In this document: one piece after another, positions 31,597 through 37,564 of the stretch
Layout: each line of letters starts with the position of its first letter
How positions within the stretch are numbered: the first letter of the stretch is position 1
Origin: RUG695 sp050943135
GTDB lineage: Bacteria; Planctomycetota; Planctomycetia; Pirellulales; Thermoguttaceae
Direction: 5' to 3'
Assembly: GCA_050943135.1 (NCBI GenBank)
Contig: JBMNOP010000022.1
Span: forward strand, 1 to 37,564
Length of the DNA: 37,564 bases
The notes under the pieces: model-generated
What the model was told of the DNA's origin: nothing
The model's database searches: none
Seen by the model: the letters and a program-made list of their open reading frames with translations, nothing else
Program-made: the position numbers and the translations under genes

Positions 31597-32877
31597 ATGA
31601 AGGAAAATCTGGTTATTGCGCAGAGCGGTGGGCCAACCTGTGTGATCAATTCGAGTCTGCGCGGAGTGATCGACATGGCCCGCTCCTACGACACGATCGG
31701 AAAAGTCTACGGAGCCTGTCATGGGATCGAGGGGGTTCTGAAAGAGGAACTTCTCGACCTGACAGCCCAGCCTGAAGAGGAAATCGCTCTTTTGCGCTAT
31801 ACACCCGTTGCCGGGGCGATCGGAACCTGCCGCTACAAACTCAAGTCGCATCAGCAAGAGGATTTCCGGCGGGTAATAGAGGTTTTCAAGGCCCATAACG
31901 TCGGTTATTTCCTCTACAATGGCGGAAACGACTCCATGGACACCGCCCACAAAATTGCCGAATTGGCAAAAGGACAAGGGATTGAGTTGCGCGCGGTCGG
32001 TGTGCCGAAGACGATCGACAACGATGTTGGGGATTCCGAGTTTAGACGGGTCGACCATACCCCCGGTTATGGTTCGGCGGCGAAATATTGGGCACATATG
32101 GTACAATACGCCAATGAAGAAAACAAGGGTTCTTCCCCCGCCGATCCTGTGCTTGTCTTACAGGCGATGGGGCGCAGAATCGGTTTTATTCCCGCGGCGG
32201 CACGTCTGGCCGATCCCAAACGGGAAATGCCTTTGCTTATTTACATGGCGGAATCTTCCGTTTCGCTTGAGATGTTGGCCGAGCAGGTCAACGCCAAGGT
32301 CAAAGAGGATGGTCGTGCGGTGGTGGTTGTGAGCGAAGGATTTAATGTCGGGGATGTCGGAGCGGTCAAGGACTCTTTTGGCCACACCCATTTCGGCGCA
32401 AGCAGGATCACGGTTGCTCAAGCGATCGTCAATTACTTGAATGGTAAAGGTCTTGCCGCCAAAGGCGCCGCGCGTTGTAACGTTCCCGGAACCGATCAGC
32501 GTCATTCGATGGCGTACGCTTCGATCGTTGATCTCGACGAGGCGTACCGCCTTGGTCAGAAAGCCGTCGAACTGGCGGCCACGGGGCAGGGCGGGTATAT
32601 GTCGACGATTCTGCGCGAACCGGGCAACGTCTACAACGTCCGCTACGACAAGGTTCCGCTCAAAGACGTGGCCAACAGCGAACGAACTTTTCCGAGTGCG
32701 TGGATCACCCCCGGGGGTAATGACGTGACCGACGACTTCCTCCGTTACGCTTCGCCGCTGATCGGAGAAGAAATGCTTTCGCTCCCGATGGAAAACGGAA
32801 TCCAGCGGATGACCCGTTTTGAACCAGTCTATGCAGAGAAAAAGCTTGTCCCTTACACTCCCGAATCGGATCGATAG
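31597..32877 (+). CDS. pfp: Phosphofructokinase, PPi-dependent type
   Basis: A 426-residue 6-phosphofructokinase of the PPi-using lineage, phosphorylating fructose-6-phosphate reversibly in glycolysis. The nucleotide/PPi-site motif is GGND (109-112), with Asp where ATP-dependent enzymes have Gly (GGDG). The catalytic segment is PKTIDND (137-143), with Asp141 and Asp143, and the substrate motif MGRRIGF is at 191-197. Length fits the PPi-dependent class rather than the 320-residue ATP enzymes. GGND rather than GGDD is somewhat unusual but seen, as I recall, in planctomycete-type members. ATG 31597 is preceded by AGAGGGA. It is a single gene with its own promoter. Confidence 0.9.
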   Translation: MKENLVIAQSGGPTCVINSSLRGVIDMARSYDTIGKVYGACHGIEGVLKEELLDLTAQPEEEIALLRYTPVAGAIGTCRYKLKSHQQEDFRRVIEVFKAHNVGYFLYNGGNDSMDTAHKIAELAKGQGIELRAVGVPKTIDNDVGDSEFRRVDHTPGYGSAAKYWAHMVQYANEENKGSSPADPVLVLQAMGRRIGFIPAAARLADPKREMPLLIYMAESSVSLEMLAEQVNAKVKEDGRAVVVVSEGFNVGDVGAVKDSFGHTHFGASRITVAQAIVNYLNGKGLAAKGAARCNVPGTDQRHSMAYASIVDLDEAYRLGQKAVELAATGQGGYMSTILREPGNVYNVRYDKVPLKDVANSERTFPSAWITPGGNDVTDDFLRYASPLIGEEMLSLPMENGIQRMTRFEPVYAEKKLVPYTPESDR

Positions 32878-32890
32878 TCCAGGGCGGGGG

Positions 32891-32918
32891 TTGACAAAAA
32901 GGACCGATTTCGGAGAAT
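32891..32918 (+). promoter_or_regulatory. Possible promoter for the Na/Pi cotransporter-family gene
   Basis: TTGACA (32891-32896), 16-nt spacer, GAGAAT (32913-32918). Strong -35, weak -10, 60 nt before the TTG start. Confidence 0.4.
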
Positions 32919-32977
32919 GGGGCAGGTGCTGTGGGATTGCCCCGGCCGTTTTCCCCCTGCTGTCAGGAGAGTGAAAC

Positions 32978-35131
32978 TTGCCTAAGAGATTTGTTCCTGC
33001 GCGTGCACTTTGCGCTTTTCTCCTTTGCGCATGGTTTGTGGGGGTTTTTACCCCCTGTCTTTCTTCCCTTTTCGCGGATGATTCTTCCGCCGTTTCCGAA
33101 TCGGAGGCCGAACTTTCGGCCCCTACCGTACCCGTGGCCGAGGTGCCGCCTCCCTCCAAGGAAGTCAAGCGGATCGAGAAGTGGATTCCTGACCAAAAAA
33201 TCTTGATGGGGGCCCCTCCGACACTCATCTCCCTTTCGGAAGTGATCGCCCATTTTCAGGAAATAGGCGCCTTCGGTACCGATGAGCCGATCGACCTGGA
33301 TCAGGTTCAGGTCAAAGTGGTTCAGAATACCGAGAAAGAGGTTGTTACCCCTGAAATCGTCGGGGATCAACTCCGTCTGATCTGGAATGGGTCGAAGGCC
33401 AAGACGACAAATATCATACTCGAGTTCAGCTATCACGACCACCAAGTCTACGACAGTTTCAGTGTCGAAGTCTGGAAACCGGAGTTCTGGATGATGGGCT
33501 TGGTCGTTCTCGGCGGACTCGGTATGTTCATCTTAGGGATGAAGAACTTTTCCGAAGGTACCCAGCGGCTTGCCGGTTCCTCGTTGCGCCGAATGATCGC
33601 GATGTTTACCGAACATCGGATTTTTGCCTTTGGAACCGGGATTCTTGTGACCTCTATTTTGCAGTCGAGCTCGGTGACAACCGTGATGACGATCGGCTTT
33701 GTCAACACTCAGTTCATATCGCTTTCTCAGGCGACCGGGGTGATTCTGGGCGCGAACATCGGAACGACGATCACGGGGTGGATTCTTACGCTCAACGTCT
33801 CCGCCTATTCTCTCCCCCTGATCGGTGTCAGTGCCCTGGTTTATGTCTTGTTTAAGAACGAACGGATCAAGAACCTCGCCTTTATGCTGATGGGGCTCGG
33901 CTTCCTCTTCTTCGGTCTGAAGGTTATGGGCGAAGGATTCTCGTCGCTCAAAGAGTTGCCCGAGTTTTCGGCGTTTCTGCAGATGTTTTCGGCCGATTCT
34001 TTTTCCGGAAGGCTCAAGTGTGTGTTGGCCGGTTGTTTACTGACGATTCTGATCCAATCCTCTTCGGCGGCAATTGGTATTGTGATGACTCTTTCGATGA
34101 TTGGGGCGATTGGTGACTTGCCTACCGCGATAGCGATTGTCCTGGGAGAGAATATCGGCACGACTGTAACCGCGCTTTTTGCGTCAATCGGCACATCGAT
34201 CAACGCCAAGCGGGCTGCCATATTCCACACCCTTTTCAATGTGTCGGGGGTCTGTTGGGTTTTGGCTCTCTTCGAGCCCTTTTTTATGCCGCTTATCGAA
34301 CAGACGGCTCATCTGCTGAATCTTCCGCTGATTCCGGCCGGTATTGCGCTGGGGCACACGCTCTTCAATGTGACCAACGCGTTGCTTTTTCTGCCGTTTA
34401 CCAAAACAATTGCCGGACTTCTGACCTTGATCATTCCCGAGCGGGAGAAAACCGGCCCGGCAACCGAAACGGGACTCGATTTACGCTATATCGAATCGCC
34501 CCTGATCGCCGTACTCCAATCCCGTTTGATTATCGGGCGGATGGGGGAACGTTGCCGAAAGCTCGGTGAAATAGTCTTTAAGCAGGTTCGCGGCCCGCTC
34601 GAATCCGAGAAGGAGATTCAATACTCGTTCCGTGAAGAAGAGGCGCTCGACCGAATGCAAGACGAAATTATCAGCTTTACCTCAAAGATCCTTTCCAAAA
34701 ACCCCACGGCTGACGTAGCACAACAGGTGCGCGAGCAAATTCGTATGGCCGATGAGATCGAGTCGGTCAGTGACTACTTCATTTTGGTTCTCAAGTCGGC
34801 CCTGAAACTTAAGAACGACGGGCTCGAGATGCCGGAGTTTATACGTGTTGGATTTGATGATCTCGACGAGAAGACGCTTCTCTTCTTCAAAGATATAAAC
34901 CGTGCATACGGTAATCGCGTTAAGGCTCGTTATTTTCTTGAACAGTTTTATTCGACTTGCCGAAGTTTGACGGCCAAGATCAAAGAGCTTCGAACCGAGT
35001 TTATGATGAAGATGGAAGAAGAACATTATGATCCCCTTCTGATCGTCGCCGTCAATTCGCAGTTGACCTTCTACCGCCGTATATGCGAACATCTGCTGAA
35101 CATTGCCGAAGTGTTCTGCGGGGCGAAGTGA
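32978..35131 (+). CDS. Na/Pi cotransporter family protein with PhoU-like C-terminus
   Basis: A 717-residue inner-membrane protein of the NptA/YjbB family, expected to move phosphate with sodium. It starts with TTG 32978, fixed by AGGAG 8 nt upstream. An N-terminal signal peptide (about 1-33) and an extracytoplasmic beta-rich domain (about 60-165) precede the transporter core. The core (about 170-495) carries the duplicated family signature: QSSSVTT with GANIGTTITG, then QSSSAAIG with GENIGTTVTA. The final 210 residues are a helical PhoU-like domain (RMADEIESVSDYFILVLKSA). The periplasmic N-terminal domain is an addition to the usual layout. No pho regulon genes are nearby; direction of transport is not predictable. 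Confidence 0.88.
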   Translation: MPKRFVPARALCAFLLCAWFVGVFTPCLSSLFADDSSAVSESEAELSAPTVPVAEVPPPSKEVKRIEKWIPDQKILMGAPPTLISLSEVIAHFQEIGAFGTDEPIDLDQVQVKVVQNTEKEVVTPEIVGDQLRLIWNGSKAKTTNIILEFSYHDHQVYDSFSVEVWKPEFWMMGLVVLGGLGMFILGMKNFSEGTQRLAGSSLRRMIAMFTEHRIFAFGTGILVTSILQSSSVTTVMTIGFVNTQFISLSQATGVILGANIGTTITGWILTLNVSAYSLPLIGVSALVYVLFKNERIKNLAFMLMGLGFLFFGLKVMGEGFSSLKELPEFSAFLQMFSADSFSGRLKCVLAGCLLTILIQSSSAAIGIVMTLSMIGAIGDLPTAIAIVLGENIGTTVTALFASIGTSINAKRAAIFHTLFNVSGVCWVLALFEPFFMPLIEQTAHLLNLPLIPAGIALGHTLFNVTNALLFLPFTKTIAGLLTLIIPEREKTGPATETGLDLRYIESPLIAVLQSRLIIGRMGERCRKLGEIVFKQVRGPLESEKEIQYSFREEEALDRMQDEIISFTSKILSKNPTADVAQQVREQIRMADEIESVSDYFILVLKSALKLKNDGLEMPEFIRVGFDDLDEKTLLFFKDINRAYGNRVKARYFLEQFYSTCRSLTAKIKELRTEFMMKMEEEHYDPLLIVAVNSQLTFYRRICEHLLNIAEVFCGAK

Positions 35132-35585
35132 AGGGCGGGTTCCTGTCGCGATAAATCCTTTGTGCCGAAAAAATTAAAAAATTTTTTTGGGTGTTTTCTC
35201 TTTGCTCCTTCAAATACCAATCCGTTTTTCATCCAGTTTGTTATACAGTCGAAATCTCGATAAACGGATCGCGGTCTCCTTATTTTAACGGTGAAACTGC
35301 TTTGTAGAACATCGCTTACATGGCAGAAATTTCCCTAGCGCTTTCCCCCCAAAACTGCGAAAGAATTGTTTGGGCGAGAAAGGATAATTGAGCTTCATAA
35401 GAAATGTTAAATACATTATAATTTGCAGTCGATAATGGTTAGCGTGGGAATGTTTTCCGCGCAGGTGTTGTTTTTGTTTACATACCTATCGAAGAATTTA
35501 GAGATTGATTTTCTGTTTTTTAGTCCCTTGTCAGGAACGCGGAAAGTCCGTCTCGACTTCGAGAAACTTTGAGGAGATTCCTGTT
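35132..35585 (+). promoter_or_regulatory. Noncoding leader region of the histone-like gene
   Basis: No gene is supported. An AT-rich self-complementary tract (near 35170-35188) may end the transporter transcript. A TATAAT at 35417-35422 is the best -10 for the repeat-protein gene, with only TTCATA (35394-35399) at the correct -35 distance; it would give a leader of about 155 nt. Confidence 0.35.
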
Positions 35586-35918
35586 ATGGCAAAAGTCGCC
35601 GCTGCAACGAAGAAAGCCACCCCGGCTACGAAAGCCGCTCCGGCCAAGAAGGCTGCCGCTACGAAAGCCGCTCCGGCTAAGAAGGCTGCCGCTACGAAAG
35701 CTGCTCCGGCCAAGAAGGCTGCCGCTACGAAAGCCGCTCCGACCAAGAAGGCTGCCGCTACGAAAGCCGCTCCGGCCAAGAAGGCCGCCGCTACGAAAGC
35801 CGCTCCGGCCAAGAAGGCTGCCGCTACGAAAGCTGCTCCGGCCAAGAAGGCTGCCGCTACGAAAGCCGCTCCGGCCAAGAAGGCCTGTGGCAAGAGTTGT
35901 TGTAAAAAAACCAATTGA
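35586..35918 (+). CDS. Histone H1-like Lys/Ala/Pro repeat protein with Cys-rich tail
   Basis: A 110-residue, extremely basic low-complexity protein. Residues 1-16 (MAKVAAATKKATPATK) lead into seven 11-residue units AAPAKKAAATK (one has AAPTKK) and a final partial unit, ending in ACGKSCCKKTN. The composition is that of the histone H1 C-terminal tail and of bacterial H1-like nucleoid proteins, so it probably binds and condenses DNA. The three Cys at the end could bind metal or form disulphides between molecules. ATG 35586 has GAGGAG 10 nt upstream. Coding is favoured over the equally open antisense frames by that site and the H1-like composition. Repeat number may vary between strains. Confidence 0.8.
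   Translation: MAKVAAATKKATPATKAAPAKKAAATKAAPAKKAAATKAAPAKKAAATKAAPTKKAAATKAAPAKKAAATKAAPAKKAAATKAAPAKKAAATKAAPAKKACGKSCCKKTN
35634..35882 (+). repeat. 33-bp tandem repeat (seven full units plus a partial)
   Basis: The unit begins GCCGCTCCGGCCAAGAAGG and encodes AAPAKKAAATK. Seven full copies span 35634-35864 with few substitutions (mainly at third positions), so copies have been recently duplicated or homogenised. Confidence 0.9.
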
Positions 35919-36244
35919 GCTCGTATCCTTTTTTGATTTTGTTACAACAGTGGAACCCCCTGTGCGGCTTGAATTCGCCGAGTATTTCGGCAAGCAAGAT
36001 CGTTTGGGGGTTTTGGTTACACGAAATTACCTGTGGCAGTTCTGTGACCACGAACTGAGGTTGGGGAATCGTTCAGTCCTTTGGTTTGAGAGGGGTCTGC
36101 AAAGAACCATTTACCTAACTGTTGTTCGTTTTTTGCTGCCGCTGGTTTTGCGTCTGTGGAGCTTTTAGCTCGTTACGCCGATGAACTGAATGAGATCAAA
36201 GGATTTGAAAACTCGTCGAAGCCTGTTGAACCAAGGTTTGGAAA
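35919..36244. other. Intergenic region, no supported gene
   Basis: Short frames on the plus strand have no ribosome binding site or family pattern. The sequence may be decayed, as its right neighbour is a pseudogene. Confidence 0.4.
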
Positions 36245-36940
36245 ATGGAAACCAACTTTGAGATTCGTATCGGGTTTGCCGGTTTCGGACTCTGTGAATC
36301 TGCGAGCCAATTCTTCTTCCAAAATCATTCTCGTATAGAGACCGTTCCCCAACCGACCTCTTCCCCGATCGGTTCGTTCGTGGGGTTGGCGGAAAAGCCA
36401 TGTGTGGGACGAAATACCCCTCGATTGGAGAGATGGTCAAAGATGACAACATCGAAGTGGTTTTCGTTACGACCGACGCATCGAGTCATGCCGACACGTC
36501 GTTATGGCGCTCAAACACGGTAAATATGTCTCCTGTATTGTTCTGGTCTGCTGAGAGGGTTTTGAAGATGCCGACTGTGGGGGCCAAAACCGGCCATATG
36601 CGTAGAGAAATCGGTGTCTTTGACGGTAAAAACTATCAGCCGGATAATGACCAAGTTACTGAACTTGTCAAAGCTGTCAATGTTTCGATGCCCGCCTTGC
36701 CCCGAGGGGGCTGAAGGAGAAGGTATTACGATGGGTCGCACTGCCCGCTGACAGGTGATTTCGTCGACGCACTTCTTCGTAATTGTCGCCCGACGGTTTG
36801 TATTGCTCCCCGTCCCTGAACCAGAAAGTTCCGGGGGTTGTGGCGCATATTGTCGGCGCTCAAAGACGGCGAATTGGCAAGATCAAACGCTACGAATATC
36901 TGGCGTGACACTCCGGATCGCGTGCAGTTTTGCCAAAAGA
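36245..36940 (+). pseudogene. Decayed Gfo/Idh/MocA-family oxidoreductase
   Basis: The N-terminal Rossmann fold begins at ATG 36245 (FEIRIGFAGFGLCESASQFF, then QNHSRIETV). Around 36390 the frame changes and continues as KYPSIGEMVKDDNIEVVFVT and TDASSHAD. It changes again near 36505 to MALKHGKYVS. After further disruption and a stop at about 36711-36713 the C-terminal part is recognisable as YDGSHCPLTGDFVDALLRN, matching the family's GSHPYLVDEFV pattern, and in another frame as PGVVAHIVGAQ. Several frameshifts, stops and an internal deletion make this a clear pseudogene. Intact members are NAD(P)-dependent sugar or inositol dehydrogenases, very abundant in planctomycetes. Confidence 0.75.
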
Positions 36941-37010
36941 CTTTTTGGCCTTTTTGAGGTGGTCCCGTTTTCCCGGACAATAAACAGGGTTGTATCGTAG
37001 AGCATCTTGC

Positions 37011-37044
37011 CCTTGATTTATCCCCCGCGGGGGATAAATCAAGG
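37011..37044. repeat. 34-nt perfect palindrome
   Basis: CCTTGATTTATCCCCCG followed by its exact complement. It lies about 50 bp beyond the stop of the transposase gene. Neither side has a T-run, so it is not a classical terminator; it may belong to the insertion sequence end or be a cruciform or regulator site. Confidence 0.6.
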
Positions 37045-37092
37045 ACGAAAAACAGATCCCATCCCCGTATTATTCTTGCTTCCTCCCCCATG

Positions 37093-37564
37093 TCAAGCTC
37101 TTTGCAAACTCTCCTTTCCGGCCACCGCCCAGCCAAAAAAGAGTTCAGCCAGACAGCAGTAATTCAGAGCACTATGGCGACGCCGGTTGCAGTAGAAATC
37201 GAACCAAGCCGTCAAACGGTCTTCAAGTTCCCAGACACTATCGTAATGATTCAGATAAATCTCTTCGTATTTAACGGTTCGCCAGAGCCGTTCGATGAAG
37301 GCATTGTCCAAAACACGCCCCCGACCGTCCATACTGATCCGAATGTTATAACGCTTCAAAACGTTGATAAAATCGGCACTCGTATACTGACTTCCCTGGC
37401 CGGTGTTAAAGATTTCCGGCTTAAACCCGTTCGACAGTGCCGATTCCAACGCCTCAATGCAAAATCCGCGATCAAGCGTATTCGATAATCGCCAGGAAAG
37501 AACATAACGGCTGTGCCAGTCAATCACCGCCGTCAAATAAACGAAGCCACAGGCCATGGGGATG
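37093..37564 (-). CDS. IS3-family transposase (OrfB), C-terminal part, cut by window edge
   Basis: At least 157 residues of the DDE (rve) integrase core of an IS3-type transposase; the gene continues to the right of the window. The visible part starts with IPMACGFVYLTAVIDWHSRYV, normally just after the first catalytic Asp (in DITYI). The second catalytic Asp motif, normally NTDQGSQYTS, reads NTGQGSQYTS, so the Asp is replaced by Gly. The Glu motif (DNAFIERLWRTVKYEE) and the C-terminal YNRRRHSALNY-type segment (here FYCNRRRHSALNY) are intact. The C-terminus (CCLAELFFGWAVAGKE) also departs from the usual TPAELYFG. The copy is therefore probably inactive. It lies next to a disrupted oxidoreductase gene. 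Confidence 0.88.
   Translation of the reverse strand, partial: IPMACGFVYLTAVIDWHSRYVLSWRLSNTLDRGFCIEALESALSNGFKPEIFNTGQGSQYTSADFINVLKRYNIRISMDGRGRVLDNAFIERLWRTVKYEEIYLNHYDSVWELEDRLTAWFDFYCNRRRHSALNYCCLAELFFGWAVAGKESLQRA
37093..37564 (-). mobile_element. IS3-family insertion sequence, partial
   Basis: Defined only by the transposase. The left end should lie between 37093 and about 36950, but I could not identify a terminal inverted repeat without the other end. The 37011-37044 palindrome is in the right place to be near that end. Confidence 0.6.

Noticed and set aside
35634..35882. CRISPR array
   Set aside because: The repeats are directly adjacent with no unique spacers and encode an open Lys/Ala/Pro repeat; this is a coding tandem repeat.
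35520..35993. Antisense Gly/Ser/Leu-rich or Ala/Phe-rich open frames over the repeat gene
   Set aside because: They exist only because the repeat has no stops in several frames; the plus-strand H1-like frame has the ribosome binding site.
36726..37136. Minus-strand 136-residue open frame
   Set aside because: It lies opposite the recognisable oxidoreductase C-terminal pieces and has no family character.

Overview
The window is most likely chromosome of a planctomycete (Pirellulales-like). The main evidence is protein content: a secreted Gln/Pro-rich protein whose central domain resembles a planctomycete-restricted family (1747-3867); a zinc-ribbon plus GYF_2 membrane protein of planctomycete type (30583-31320); a Lys/Ala/Pro histone-H1-like repeat protein (35586-35918); two long RpoD-type sigma factors; and a GroEL ending in GMY. 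Assignment is from remembered family features; no search was run. Recognisable promoters are mostly sigma70-like TTGACA/TATAAT variants. TTG and GTG starts are common.

Layout. 1-5604: GNAT acetyltransferase, corrinoid protein, the large secreted protein, an aldo/keto reductase and D-aminoacyl-tRNA deacylase. 6188-10310: a membrane histidine kinase, a sigma-54-dependent response regulator with its own promoter, and a translationally coupled PlsC-type acyltransferase. 10427-14410: trpS, a PfkB sugar kinase, a SIS isomerase-like protein and thyX, closely spaced on one strand. 14482-16092: a secreted FlgG-like protein and a decayed gene carrying one stop and one frameshift. 16499-19933: two tandem, colinear RpoD-like sigma factors. 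19999-22337: a SNF2 helicase coupled by an ATGA overlap to an uncharacterised 191-residue protein.

22644-27385 looks like an accessory island. It holds a decayed tyrosine recombinase, an orphan gene with its own promoter and terminator, a frameshifted ASCH-domain gene, a GYF_2 membrane protein, a DUF2513-like protein with a Cys-rich tail, and a self-contained two-gene unit of unknown function (25735-27274). About 1.2 kb with no supported gene follows, then groES-groEL (28468-30474). These are preceded by a near-perfect sigma-54 (-24/-12) promoter and followed by a 54-nt perfect palindrome acting as terminator.

30583-35918 carries the zinc-ribbon/GYF_2 protein, a PPi-type phosphofructokinase, a Na/Pi-cotransporter-family protein and the histone-like repeat protein. 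The right edge is degraded: a Gfo/Idh/MocA oxidoreductase pseudogene, then the C-terminal part of an IS3-family transposase that runs off the window and has lost a catalytic Asp.

Most notable: the sigma-54 promoter on groESL in a window that also encodes a sigma-54 activator; the two-gene island unit; the secreted FlgG-like protein; the sigma-factor tandem with an inverted repeat over its promoter; and four pseudogenes plus a damaged transposase in 37.5 kb, which points to active gene decay or to homopolymer errors in the assembly.
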